From JBARDN01 sp050736695 (GTDB lineage Bacteria > Desulfobacterota > Binatia > Binatales > Binataceae): a DNA stretch of 64,000 nt. The notes below the pieces were generated by a model, which was not told the origin of the DNA, ran no database searches, and worked only from the letters and a program-made list of their open reading frames with translations. The stretch is from positions 62,001-126,000 of the forward strand of contig JBOHWH010000135.1 of assembly GCA_050736695.1 (NCBI GenBank), given 5' to 3'. Position 1 is the first letter of the stretch. Every line of letters starts with the position of its first letter. Below are positions 35,258 through 43,647 of this stretch, piece by piece. Made by a program: the position numbers and the translations under genes.

Positions 35258-36238
35258 TCAGACCGCCGCGTCGCGCAGCGGCGCGGTAACCTGATCGTGC
35301 ATCACATTGGAATCCGCTAGAGCCTCGTTACCGGCGCGCAAAATCGCAATCAGGTCCTGGTACATGCGCACTCCTGCCGCGATAAAAAACGCCGACGTCG
35401 CAAGGCTGATGCTCAACCACATCAGATTCAGCAGGATCACGATCGTCGAGACCACGCCGGTCAACTGCGCAATCGGACCGAGCAGCAGGCTCACGATCAC
35501 GAATGCGCCGATCGCCCACGAATTGTAGCCCGACCATACCGCCAGGAAGACCACGACGCGCGACGCGACCCGATAGAACCGCTTGCGCATCAAATCGCGG
35601 CTGAACAGCAGCGCGTGAAAACTATTCTGGCCGTCGAAAACCAGCGCGTACTCTGCAAAATACAGCCACAGGTAAACGATTCCCGCTCCGACCAAAAGCG
35701 CCAGCCGCGCGATCGAGATGAGCACCGAGACGAATGGATAGTCGGTTCCGAGGTTGACTTCGAGCGCCAGCACCGCAACGAACGGCGCCAGCAACTGAAG
35801 GAACGCAATCCACAGATACGGAAGCGCGATTCGGGTGGCGTTGACGTAAACCGCAATCGTTTCCCCGATTACGCTGCGCGCGCGTTCTCCGGTTTGAATC
35901 CGCTTCAACTCGACCAACACCACCAGCGACGCCACCAGCGAAATCAACGCACCCGTCGCGCGCATTGCGTAGATGAACCATTCGGGATACGGCGGCGGCA
36001 GCGCCGTGGCCGCAGGATGGTACGGCGCCTGCGTAAGGAAGTAGCCGACCGTAGTCCCGCCCGCGCCAAGCGAGCTTGCGAGACGATGCTGCAGGTTAAG
36101 CGCCTCAGGCAGCAGGCACATCGACGCCAGCACTATCAGCGGCGCGAGCACGACGGCAAGATTTATCCAGTTGCCGCGCAGGTCGTTTACCGCATTGGCC
36201 AGGTAGATGAAGCTGCTCTTGATTCGCTGCTGCGCCAT
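35258..36238 (-). CDS. Polytopic inner-membrane protein, function unknown
   Basis: The 326-residue protein has about six transmembrane helices. They include GNWINLAVVLAPLIVLASMC near the N-terminus, then WFIYAMRATGALISLVASLV, three in the middle and WLSISLATSAFFIAAGVRMY near the end. Soluble loops contain ELKRIQTGERARSVIGETIA and a cytoplasmic C-terminus. The pattern resembles DUF6159/DUF4013-like general membrane proteins, but I cannot assign a family. It converges with the glutamate dehydrogenase gene (8-base gap) and diverges from the 83-residue ORF at 36407, with a palindrome between. Confidence 0.7.
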   Translation of the reverse strand: MAQQRIKSSFIYLANAVNDLRGNWINLAVVLAPLIVLASMCLLPEALNLQHRLASSLGAGGTTVGYFLTQAPYHPAATALPPPYPEWFIYAMRATGALISLVASLVVLVELKRIQTGERARSVIGETIAVYVNATRIALPYLWIAFLQLLAPFVAVLALEVNLGTDYPFVSVLISIARLALLVGAGIVYLWLYFAEYALVFDGQNSFHALLFSRDLMRKRFYRVASRVVVFLAVWSGYNSWAIGAFVIVSLLLGPIAQLTGVVSTIVILLNLMWLSISLATSAFFIAAGVRMYQDLIAILRAGNEALADSNVMHDQVTAPLRDAAV

Positions 36239-36296
36239 CGTGCGTAAGAACTTGTCATCGCGCTAGCGTCGAAACAAGTACGGACGCAATCGCGCG

Positions 36297-36312
36297 GTTG
36301 CAGCGCTGCAAC
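36297..36312. promoter_or_regulatory. 16-bp perfect palindrome in a divergent promoter region
   Basis: GTTGCAGCGCTGCAAC is a perfect 16-bp dyad. It lies between the minus-strand membrane protein (start 36238) and the plus-strand ORF at 36407. Its size and placement suit an operator for a dimeric regulator controlling one or both genes. No T-run follows, so it is not a terminator. Nothing else is seen in 36239-36406. Confidence 0.45.
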
Positions 36313-36406
36313 TCGATGCTTGGCGATTGCCCGAAGCGGTCTGTTCCAGCTACGGTTGAAGGCGTTCGCGCGCTTTCAGCGCCGCCCAGTTTGATGGAGC
36401 ATCGCG

Positions 36407-36658
36407 ATGCCCGATGACAATCGCAAAGCCGCACTCGAGCTTGAGGACAAAATGCTCCGCCGCCTGCGTTTCCTGGTCGATCTGACTTTCGCCACACTCG
36501 CGCAGGATCCCGATCTGACTCTCGAAGAGGGCTGGCAACACGTCATCGCGCTCAAGGGCGCGGCGGTCGCGATGTTTCCCGGCAAGGACGACACCTTCGA
36601 TCTGATTTATCTGCCGCGTTTTTCGCGCCTGCTGGCAGAGCGCTTCCGCGCGAACTGA
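36407..36658 (+). CDS. Small hypothetical protein (83 aa) upstream of nagA
   Basis: The soluble 83-residue protein is mostly helical (KAALELEDKMLRRLRFLVDL) and ends DTFDLIYLPRFSRLLAERFR. GGAG lies seven bases before ATG 36407. It has no Cys and no signal peptide. It is 14 bases upstream of nagA and probably cotranscribed with it. No family is recognised. Confidence 0.72.
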   Translation: MPDDNRKAALELEDKMLRRLRFLVDLTFATLAQDPDLTLEEGWQHVIALKGAAVAMFPGKDDTFDLIYLPRFSRLLAERFRAN

Positions 36659-36672
36659 TCACCGCGATTCGT

Positions 36673-37800
36673 ATGATGAAGACTCTGAGCGGCGAGATTG
36701 CCCGCACTGACGGTTCCCTTACTCGCGGGCAGATCACCTTCTCGGAAAAGATCGTCGAGGTTCATGAAGGCCCCGCCGCCGGCAACGACTACATCTTGCC
36801 CGGGCTCATCGACTTGCAGGTCAATGGCTCGCACGGCATCGACGTGATGTCCGCCGACGCGGCCGCGCTGCGCACGCTCGGAGAAGAGCTCGCGCGCGAA
36901 GGCACCACGGCATGGCTGCCGGCGGCGGTGACCGCGCCAATCGAGCGAATCGAGCGCGCACATCTCGCGATTGCCGAGGCACTCGCGGCGGCAGCGGCGG
37001 ACTCCGCCGCCGCGCGCGACTCCGCCGCGATTCTCGGGATGCATTTGGAAGGTCCCTTCATTTCCTCGCGGCGGCTCGGCGCGCATCCTCCGCTGAACCG
37101 CGAACCGCACGGCGATGAATTCGAACGCGCGTTCGCGATGCGCGCGCTTAAACTGATCACGCTCGCACCCGAGTTGCCGGGCGCCCTCGATGCGATTCGC
37201 CGCCTTGTCGCACGCGGAGTCGCGGTCTCGATTGGGCATACCGACGCGACGCTGGAGGAAGCTCACGCCGGAATCGGGGCGGGTGCGCGAATGTTCACGC
37301 ATCTGTACAACGCGATGCGCCCGCTCGGGCATCGCGACCCCGGCGTGATCGCGGCTGCGCTTGCGAAGTCGGAGGCGCGTCCCGCGATCATCCCCGACGG
37401 CGTGCATGTGCATCCGGAGATGCTGCGGCTGGCATACGTCGCCCGCGGCATGAAAGGACTCGTCATCACGTCCGACAAAGTTGCACTTGCGGGCACCGCA
37501 CCCGACGCGGCGCTCGAGGTCGGGCGCGCACGCGCGAAAATCGATCGCGGCGCCGCGCGTCTGGCTGACGGCACTCTGGCCGGAAGCATCATTAGCATGC
37601 TCGACGGCGTGCGCCTAATGGTGCGCGAGGTTGGCGTGCCGGTTTCCGAGGCGACGGTGATGGCCGCGACCAATCCTGCCGCGGTGGGCGGGTTCACGGA
37701 TCGCGGACGGCTGGACCCTGGAACGCGCGCGGATTTGATCGTGCTCAACCGGGCGCTAGAGTTGAAGGCGGTGTTCATCGCGGGCCGCGAGCTCCGCTGA
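36673..37800 (+). CDS. nagA: N-acetylglucosamine-6-phosphate deacetylase
   Basis: The 375-residue amidohydrolase has the NagA pattern: ILPGLIDLQVNGSHGIDVM (no HxH in the first strand, as in NagA), metal-binding Glu in GMHLEGPFIS, His in VSIGHTDATLEEA and FTHLYNAMRPL, IIPDGVHVHPE and the catalytic Asp in ITSDKVALAG. It removes acetate from GlcNAc-6-P to give GlcN-6-P in cell-wall or chitin amino-sugar use. ATGs at 36673 and 36676 both lack a clear SD. anmK about 2.2 kb downstream belongs to the same recycling theme. Confidence 0.9.
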   Translation: MMKTLSGEIARTDGSLTRGQITFSEKIVEVHEGPAAGNDYILPGLIDLQVNGSHGIDVMSADAAALRTLGEELAREGTTAWLPAAVTAPIERIERAHLAIAEALAAAAADSAAARDSAAILGMHLEGPFISSRRLGAHPPLNREPHGDEFERAFAMRALKLITLAPELPGALDAIRRLVARGVAVSIGHTDATLEEAHAGIGAGARMFTHLYNAMRPLGHRDPGVIAAALAKSEARPAIIPDGVHVHPEMLRLAYVARGMKGLVITSDKVALAGTAPDAALEVGRARAKIDRGAARLADGTLAGSIISMLDGVRLMVREVGVPVSEATVMAATNPAAVGGFTDRGRLDPGTRADLIVLNRALELKAVFIAGRELR

Positions 37801-37852
37801 ATCATCGCCACGCGCGAGCGCGGCAATCCCCCTGAGCGAACGGGAGCATCCG

Positions 37853-38704
37853 ATGCCCTTGAACAAGGCCTGCGTGGGCCGCAAGTACCCTCCGATCACG
37901 AACGAGGTCACGACCGATGCGATACTCGCGTACGCGCGCGCCTATAATGAAGACAACCCCGCCTTCTTCGATGGGAACCGGCCGGGCGGAATCGTTGCGC
38001 CGCCGATGTTTGGCGTCGTCGTCACCTGGAACGCGTTGATGGGAGCGGTGATGGATCCAGAGCTCGGCGCCGACCTCTTGCGCCTGGTGCATGGCGAACA
38101 GGACATGCGGTTCCTCGCGCCAATTCGACCGGGGGACAAGATCACCGCGCGCGCAAAAATTATTTCGATCGAACCCAAAGCGACCGGCGAAACGATGGCG
38201 ATCGAACTCGGCGCCGACAATCAAAAAGGCGAGCCGGTCCAGAGGATTATGTTCGGCGTCTTTATCCGTGGCGGCAACCGGCGCGCCGCTGTTGCCGAGG
38301 CGCACGGAGTTGAAGCCGGGCGCAGAGTGCCGCTCTTCAGCGTCGCGCAAAAGATCGATCCCGACCAAACCGCCCGCTACGCCGCGGCTTCGGGCGACAG
38401 AAATCCGATCCACGTTGACGAGAACGTCGCGAAAATGGCGGGTCTGCCGGGAATAATCGTGCATGGGCTGTGCACGATGGCGTTTACGTCGAAGGTCGCG
38501 ATCGACAAATTGTGCAGCGGAGACTCCGAACGCCTGAAACGTCTTGCAGTCCGGTTCTCGCGCCCGGTGCGGCCGAACGAAACGATCACAACCAAAGTCT
38601 GGAATGACGGCGAACGCGACGGCCGCAAGATTTTTGCTTTCGAGACTTTCAATGCCAACAACCAGGCTGTCATCAAGAGCGGTATCGCCGAAGTCGCGGC
38701 CTGA
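37853..38704 (+). CDS. MaoC-like double-hotdog dehydratase
   Basis: The 283-residue protein has two hotdog domains. The N-terminal half (PAFFDGNRPGGIVAPPMFG) resembles the FAS1-type dehydratase N-domain and looks inactive. The C-terminal half carries the R-hydratase motif YAAASGDRNPIHVDENVAKM then GIIVHGLCTMAF, with Asp and His in the usual hydratase positions. Members hydrate trans-2-enoyl-CoA or dehydrate 3-hydroxyacyl-CoA; this two-domain form is often linked to steroid or unusual acyl-CoA breakdown. GGGAG six bases before ATG 37853 supports the start. Confidence 0.87.
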   Translation: MPLNKACVGRKYPPITNEVTTDAILAYARAYNEDNPAFFDGNRPGGIVAPPMFGVVVTWNALMGAVMDPELGADLLRLVHGEQDMRFLAPIRPGDKITARAKIISIEPKATGETMAIELGADNQKGEPVQRIMFGVFIRGGNRRAAVAEAHGVEAGRRVPLFSVAQKIDPDQTARYAAASGDRNPIHVDENVAKMAGLPGIIVHGLCTMAFTSKVAIDKLCSGDSERLKRLAVRFSRPVRPNETITTKVWNDGERDGRKIFAFETFNANNQAVIKSGIAEVAA

Positions 38705-38731
38705 CTCCCGGCGCGCGACGCAGCCATCACC

Positions 38732-40030
38732 GTGAAAATCACGCTCGGCCTGTCGCTCGCGCTAAGCGGAAGATACGCCCCGATGGGGCGGCAGGCCGAA
38801 GCCGCGCTGCGCCTGTTCGTCGCGGATACGAATGCGGGTGGCGGCGTGCGGCTTGGCAGAGCCGGTGCGGAAGTCGCGCTGGATTGTATCGACGATCAAA
38901 GCAATCCCGCGCGATGCGCCGAGATCTATCGCACGCTGGTAGCCGACAATCGCGCCGACCTCCTGCTCGGCCCGTACTCGAGCAATCTCGCGGCGCGTGC
39001 GGCTCCGATCGCCGAAACCGCTGCGCGCGTATTTATCAACCACGGCGGCGCCGCCGATTCACTCTACGATTGCGGCTATAAAATGATTGTCGGCGTCCCC
39101 TGTCCCGCGAGCGAATACCTGACCGGTTTTGTGCGGCTGGTCGCGTCGATGAAGTTCTGGCGCAAGCGAATGGCAATTATCGCAACCCGCACTCCTTTTG
39201 CGCGCGCCGTCGCCGGCGGAATCGAGCGCGCCGCAAAGGATCGCGTCGCGCGTCGCAAAGGAGTCCGCGTGCGGGTAAAATGGAACGGTAAATTCGATTC
39301 GATTCGCACCCCCGATACGCTGTTTCCCGCGCTGCGCCGAAACCGCGTGAACGCTCTGGTCAGCGTTGGCAGCTACGAGCACGACCTCGCCGTGATGCGC
39401 ACCGCAACGATTGACCAGCGCCTCAACATTCCGGTACTCGCGTGCGTGGCCGCGGGAGTCGCGCGCTTTCGCGACGACCTTGGCGAAAGCGCCGAGGGAA
39501 TCGTCGGTCCGAGCCAGTGGGAGCCGGACGCCCCCATCAGTCCCAGTCTCGGGCCGAAGCCGCGCGAGTTCGCGCAACGGATGCTCCGTGACGCGGGCGT
39601 GGCTCAACCCGACTATACTGCGGCGCAGGCGTATGCGGCCGCGATGCTTGCGGGGGCGGCGATCGAAGCGGCAGGATCGCTCGATCAAAATCGGATTCGC
39701 ACCGCGTTCTCCGATCTGCGCGCGACGACGATGCTCGGCGAGTTTGCGATCGAACCATCAAGCGGCCGGCAGATCGGGCATCGCCCGATGCTGGTGCAGT
39801 GGCACGGCGGGCACAAGGTCATAATCGAAGAGGAAGCGGGTGAAGACACCGGCACGCTCGAAATTCCCGCCGGATGGCGGCTGATCGCGGCGGGAATCGA
39901 GAGGCTGCGATTGAATCGCGGTTCTGACGAAGACGAAACCAAGGGCGATAACGGCGATGAGCGCGCCGGCGAGAATGGAGACAAACCCGGGAAGGACCGC
40001 AGGCAAATCGATGAGCGCAAAAAAGACTGA
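38732..40030 (+). CDS. Branched-chain amino-acid-type ligand-binding protein without signal peptide
   Basis: The 432-residue protein has the type I periplasmic-binding fold of ABC substrate-binding proteins: ITLGLSLALSGRYAPMGRQA at the very start, VALDCIDDQSNP, LLLGPYSSNLAARAAPIAE and TAAQAYAAAMLAGAA. The fold begins at residue 3, so a Sec signal is missing, and I see none upstream in frame. The GTG start has a weak SD. A charged tail of about 40 residues follows (Glu, Asp and Lys-rich). It may be a cytosolic sensor or a start-truncated transport protein; no permease or ATPase lies nearby. Its 3' end overlaps anmK. Confidence 0.78.
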   Translation: MKITLGLSLALSGRYAPMGRQAEAALRLFVADTNAGGGVRLGRAGAEVALDCIDDQSNPARCAEIYRTLVADNRADLLLGPYSSNLAARAAPIAETAARVFINHGGAADSLYDCGYKMIVGVPCPASEYLTGFVRLVASMKFWRKRMAIIATRTPFARAVAGGIERAAKDRVARRKGVRVRVKWNGKFDSIRTPDTLFPALRRNRVNALVSVGSYEHDLAVMRTATIDQRLNIPVLACVAAGVARFRDDLGESAEGIVGPSQWEPDAPISPSLGPKPREFAQRMLRDAGVAQPDYTAAQAYAAAMLAGAAIEAAGSLDQNRIRTAFSDLRATTMLGEFAIEPSSGRQIGHRPMLVQWHGGHKVIIEEEAGEDTGTLEIPAGWRLIAAGIERLRLNRGSDEDETKGDNGDERAGENGDKPGKDRRQIDERKKD

Positions 40031-41219
40031 GCGCGAACAACACGGCGGAACTTTGGCGATCGGCCTGATGTCCGGGACCTCGCACGACGGCGTGAGCGCC
40101 GCGATCGTGAATATAAATGAGCGGATACGGCCGCCTGCGCGCGCGATTCATTTTCGGACCTATCCATACTCGGCTGGCTTTCGTGCGCGCCTGCTCGCCG
40201 CGACTGCCGGCACAGCGGTCGGTTCAGGCGAGCTATCGGCGCTCAATTTCGAGCTCGGACGCGCATTCGGCCGCGCCGCGATAGCGGTGGCGCGCGGCGC
40301 GCGAATCGCCCTCTCGCGAATCGACTTTATCGGATCGCACGGGCACACGTTTTTTCACCGGCCTCCGCGCCTCGCAGGACGCGGCGCAACCGCGTCGACG
40401 CTTCAGCTCGGCGAGTCGGCAGTGATCGCCGCGATGACCGGGCGCCCAGTCGTCGCCGATTTTCGTCCGATGGACATCGCTCTCGGCGGCGAGGGCGCTC
40501 CACTGGCGCCACAGGCCCATCTATGGCTCTTCGCCGACGCCAGGCGCGGCCGAGTGATTCAGAATATCGGCGGAATCGGCAACGCGACCTACATTCCGGC
40601 CGGAGCGCGGCTCGGAAATCCCAACTTGATCGCATTCGACACCGGGCCCGGCGTCGGACTCATCGACGCGCTCGTAAACCAGATGACGGGCGCGAAGATA
40701 CGGATGGATCGCGGCGGAAAAATCGCGGCTAGAGGCCGCGCGAACGAGCCGATGCTGGCGGCGCTGATGCGCAATCATTATTTTCGCCGGCGTCCGCCAA
40801 AATCGACCGGACGCGAAGAATTCGGTCTGCCGTATCTTGCGGAGATTCGGAGCACTGCGAAGACGATGAACGTGCGCGGCGACGATCTGCTGGCGACGGT
40901 CACAGCGCTGACCGCTCGATCGATCGCCGAATCCGTCCGCCGCTTTATCGCGCCGCGCGGACGCGTCGATCAACTCATTGCGACGGGCGGTGGCGCGCGC
41001 AATCCCACGCTGATCAAGATGCTCGCACGCGAGATGCCAAGCCTCGAGGTCACGACCGCCTCGAAGGTCGGCGTTGACGGCGACTCGCTGGAGGCGGTTG
41101 CGTTCGCGATTCTCGGCTACCAGATGCTGCGCGGGCGGCAAGGAAATATCCCGAGCGTGACCGGCGCCAGCGCCCCGGCCATTCTCGGCAAACTCACGCT
41201 CCCTCCGCGCGTGTCGTAA
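40011..41219 (+). CDS. anmK: Anhydro-N-acetylmuramic acid kinase
   Basis: The 402-residue ASKHA-fold kinase has the AnmK motifs IGLMSGTSHDGV, the catalytic Asp in VVADFRPMDIALGGEGAPLA, QNIGGIGNATYI, FDTGPGVGLIDAL and ATGGGARNPTLI. It converts anhydro-MurNAc plus ATP to MurNAc-6-P, recycling peptidoglycan in the cytosol. The start ATG 40011 lies inside the last 20 bases of the ligand-binding gene, so the two are coupled. The His in SGTSHDG replaces the Leu more usual there. Confidence 0.93.
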   Translation: MSAKKTEREQHGGTLAIGLMSGTSHDGVSAAIVNINERIRPPARAIHFRTYPYSAGFRARLLAATAGTAVGSGELSALNFELGRAFGRAAIAVARGARIALSRIDFIGSHGHTFFHRPPRLAGRGATASTLQLGESAVIAAMTGRPVVADFRPMDIALGGEGAPLAPQAHLWLFADARRGRVIQNIGGIGNATYIPAGARLGNPNLIAFDTGPGVGLIDALVNQMTGAKIRMDRGGKIAARGRANEPMLAALMRNHYFRRRPPKSTGREEFGLPYLAEIRSTAKTMNVRGDDLLATVTALTARSIAESVRRFIAPRGRVDQLIATGGGARNPTLIKMLAREMPSLEVTTASKVGVDGDSLEAVAFAILGYQMLRGRQGNIPSVTGASAPAILGKLTLPPRVS

Positions 41220-41429
41220 TACCTGAGCGTTATCCGAAGTAAGCGACGACGATCAGCAGGTTACCGCGACAAATGCGAACAGCAGGACAACCCGGCTGAG
41301 ACGATTCAACCGCCGTGCGCGTTCGAGGTACCCAGGCCGCCCCGTCACGTGCTCGGGTCGTCCACGCACAGTAGCGCGGCCATGATTGCGGCGAAGACGA
41401 GTCCGCAGCCTGCGACAATTTTTTCGGCT

Positions 41430-42713
41430 TCAAAAGCTGCGCTTGTCTTCCGGGGGAGCGCTGCCCGCCCTCTTGGCCGATTCGAGCGCGGTCGAATGGA
41501 AGATCCCGTGCGCCATCGTCGAGGTTTCCGCGTCCGCGCGCGCCTGATAGATCCTGGAGCGCGCCTCGTGCGCCGGTTTGTCGTCCGGCGCGGCGGCGAC
41601 CGCCCAATCCGCAAGATGCGCTGCCAGCGCAAGATCGCCGGCACTCAATTTTTCGAGCGCACGCGCAACGACCTTGTCCACTCCGCCCGCCAGCGATGCG
41701 ATCTCCCGCGCACGCGCGGCCTCGGTCGCGGGCTTCAGATGAGATGGCGTGCCGTCATACCATCCGCCCTCGAGCCGCCAGATGTTGCGCACGATAAACT
41801 CCGGATCGTCATAGACTGGCTGGAGATACGCTTTGCCGGCAAGATTCTCGGGCACCTTGACCGAATGAATTACCTCATCAAGCGTCGCGCCGGCATTCAT
41901 CATCGCAACTGCCTCATCGTAGAGGCTCTGCAGAAACTCCGCGGTGTCGTTCAGCACGTGCCTGACCCGAAGCGCGCCGAAGACGGGATAGCCGTGGCCG
42001 GGCAACAGAACCTCGGCGCCGAGCTTCGCCATCGTGCGCAGCGCTTCCGCCCATTCGCGCGCGTAGCGCTGCGCTTTCTGCGGATTGCCGGCATTGGGCG
42101 CGGCCCAAATAATCAGATCGCCGGTGCATAGCACCTTGCGCTGTGGAATATAGACCCAGCAGTGATCGTCGGTTTCACCGCGCGCGTGGTGGCATTCGAA
42201 CTTGTGATCGCCGGCAACCACATTCAACTGATTATCGAAATAGGTATCGGGATAAACATACTCGGCGGGAAACGTCGACGGACGGCTGAACTGCCGCGTG
42301 TTGATGACGTTGTTGTAGCCTTGGGTCCGCTTGTAGCGATCAAACCGCGCGGCCACGCCTTTTTGTCCGACGATTCGCGGGCGCGCGAGATTGCGGCTGC
42401 GCGCTTCCTCCAGGATCGCGGGCGTGCCGCACGCATGATCGACATGGCCATGCGTATAGATCGCGGTATTGACGCGATCAGGCGAGAATTTGCGCAGAAG
42501 CTCGAGCGTCGCCTTCTGATTGAAGTACGCGCCGGTGTCGATCATCACCAGCCCTTCGCGAGTCTTCACCGCCGTGACGTTCGCGAACCACCGGTAGAAC
42601 ATCACGCCGTCGGCGACCTCTTCGTACTCGCCGGTTGGCAACAGCGGGTGAAATTCGCGAGTGGTTATTTCGCCGTTGAAAAGTTTTTCAGCCTGATCTC
42701 TTATCGCGCCCAT
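41430..42713 (-). CDS. Metallo-beta-lactamase-fold hydrolase, alkylsulfatase-like
   Basis: This 427-residue protein has the full zinc site THGHVDHACG, the GDLIIWA metal-ligand strand and HGYPVFG. A C-terminal helical region contains DPEFIVRNIWRLEGGWYDG and GDLALAAHLADWAVAAAPDD. This two-part organisation and the GGWYDG motif are typical of SdsA/BDS1 alkylsulfatases, although at 427 residues it lacks their sterol-carrier C-domain. It may cleave alkyl sulfates or esters. No signal peptide is seen. ATG 42713 has no strong SD. The 210 bases between anmK and its 3' end show no clear gene. Confidence 0.85.
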   Translation of the reverse strand: MGAIRDQAEKLFNGEITTREFHPLLPTGEYEEVADGVMFYRWFANVTAVKTREGLVMIDTGAYFNQKATLELLRKFSPDRVNTAIYTHGHVDHACGTPAILEEARSRNLARPRIVGQKGVAARFDRYKRTQGYNNVINTRQFSRPSTFPAEYVYPDTYFDNQLNVVAGDHKFECHHARGETDDHCWVYIPQRKVLCTGDLIIWAAPNAGNPQKAQRYAREWAEALRTMAKLGAEVLLPGHGYPVFGALRVRHVLNDTAEFLQSLYDEAVAMMNAGATLDEVIHSVKVPENLAGKAYLQPVYDDPEFIVRNIWRLEGGWYDGTPSHLKPATEAARAREIASLAGGVDKVVARALEKLSAGDLALAAHLADWAVAAAPDDKPAHEARSRIYQARADAETSTMAHGIFHSTALESAKRAGSAPPEDKRSF

Positions 42714-42815
42714 GGTAAAACTTCTGCTCCAGGATATAGGCGCGGATTATCCGCCGCATCCGCGAGCGCGTGCAACGGGGCTGCTTGCCGGGGCGATCGG
42801 TTGCGTGATCGGCGG

Positions 42816-43640
42816 CTAGCCGTCCTTGGGTTCGTTTTTCCATTCTTCAGGATAGAGCAGCAGTAGATCCTGACCGAGCGTTCGCACCAGAAAGCGCTGG
42901 GTCTCTCCGATCGCGCGCTCGAGCGCGCGCCCGCCAATCAGCCAGTGGCCGCGGCCCTGAACCAGCGCAAGTCTGGCGCCGAGCGATTTTGCGAGTGCTC
43001 CAGTCTGCGCAGCCGGCGCGAAGATATCCGACTCTCCCGCGACAATCAGGCGCGGCGCGGCAGTGGGAGAAAGCGCGACGTCGCCGCGCGCGATTGCGAG
43101 TGCGAGCTTCGCGCTCTCGGGCACGAGCGCGCGAATTATCGCGTCGCGCTGGAACGGATCGGCGTCGGCGACGAATTCAAACAGGATGCGTCCGCGCGGG
43201 GGAGCGATTATTCCGCGGCGCCATACGAAAAATTTTGCGGCGAATCCGGAGACAAGTGCCGAGCGCAAACCCGGCACCAGCGGCGCCAGCGCGACTGCGG
43301 CTTTTACGTCCGGACGTTCGGCGAGTTTGAGCGCGGCCAGACCGCCGGCGCCGTGACCGACGACGATCGCGCCACGGCCGAGAGCGTCTAGCGCTTCGCC
43401 GGCGAGCGCAATCAGATCGGCGAAAGAAAATTCCGCAAGCCGCGGAGTTTTGTCCGACCCGATCGCCGCGCGCAGATCGGGCGCGTAAACCTCCCATCCG
43501 ATGGTGGCGAAATATCCGCGTACGACGCCCAGATGGCGCACGCTCGTGAAGAGCTCGGGAATCAGAACGATCGGCCACGCGAACTTGAGCGGTTCAGGCC
43601 GCTCGACCGCGCAAGGAAAGCGCCCGAGTTGTTCGTCCAC
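42816..43640 (-). CDS. Alpha/beta-hydrolase-fold protein lacking the Ser nucleophile
   Basis: The 274-residue protein follows the alpha/beta hydrolase order: WPIVLIPELFTSVRHL, IVVGHGAGGLAALKLAE, LIVAGESDIFAP and QGRGHWLIGG. The acid Asp and His are present. The nucleophile elbow reads GHGAGG, with Gly where Ser, Asp or Cys is required. Hydrolysis is therefore not expected, although hydroxynitrile-lyase-like or cofactor-free reactions, or a binding role, remain possible. It is 8 bases upstream of the MBL region's strand-mate (43648) and on the same strand. Confidence 0.78.
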   Translation of the reverse strand: MDEQLGRFPCAVERPEPLKFAWPIVLIPELFTSVRHLGVVRGYFATIGWEVYAPDLRAAIGSDKTPRLAEFSFADLIALAGEALDALGRGAIVVGHGAGGLAALKLAERPDVKAAVALAPLVPGLRSALVSGFAAKFFVWRRGIIAPPRGRILFEFVADADPFQRDAIIRALVPESAKLALAIARGDVALSPTAAPRLIVAGESDIFAPAAQTGALAKSLGARLALVQGRGHWLIGGRALERAIGETQRFLVRTLGQDLLLLYPEEWKNEPKDG

Positions 43641-43647
43641 GCGGCCC

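Noticed and set aside
41253..41348. Possible 31-residue minus-strand ORF (GTG start, one hydrophobic helix) after the alkylsulfatase-like gene
   Set aside because: Starts in a GTGA overlap with another short frame, but no SD, no recognised pattern; too little to call.
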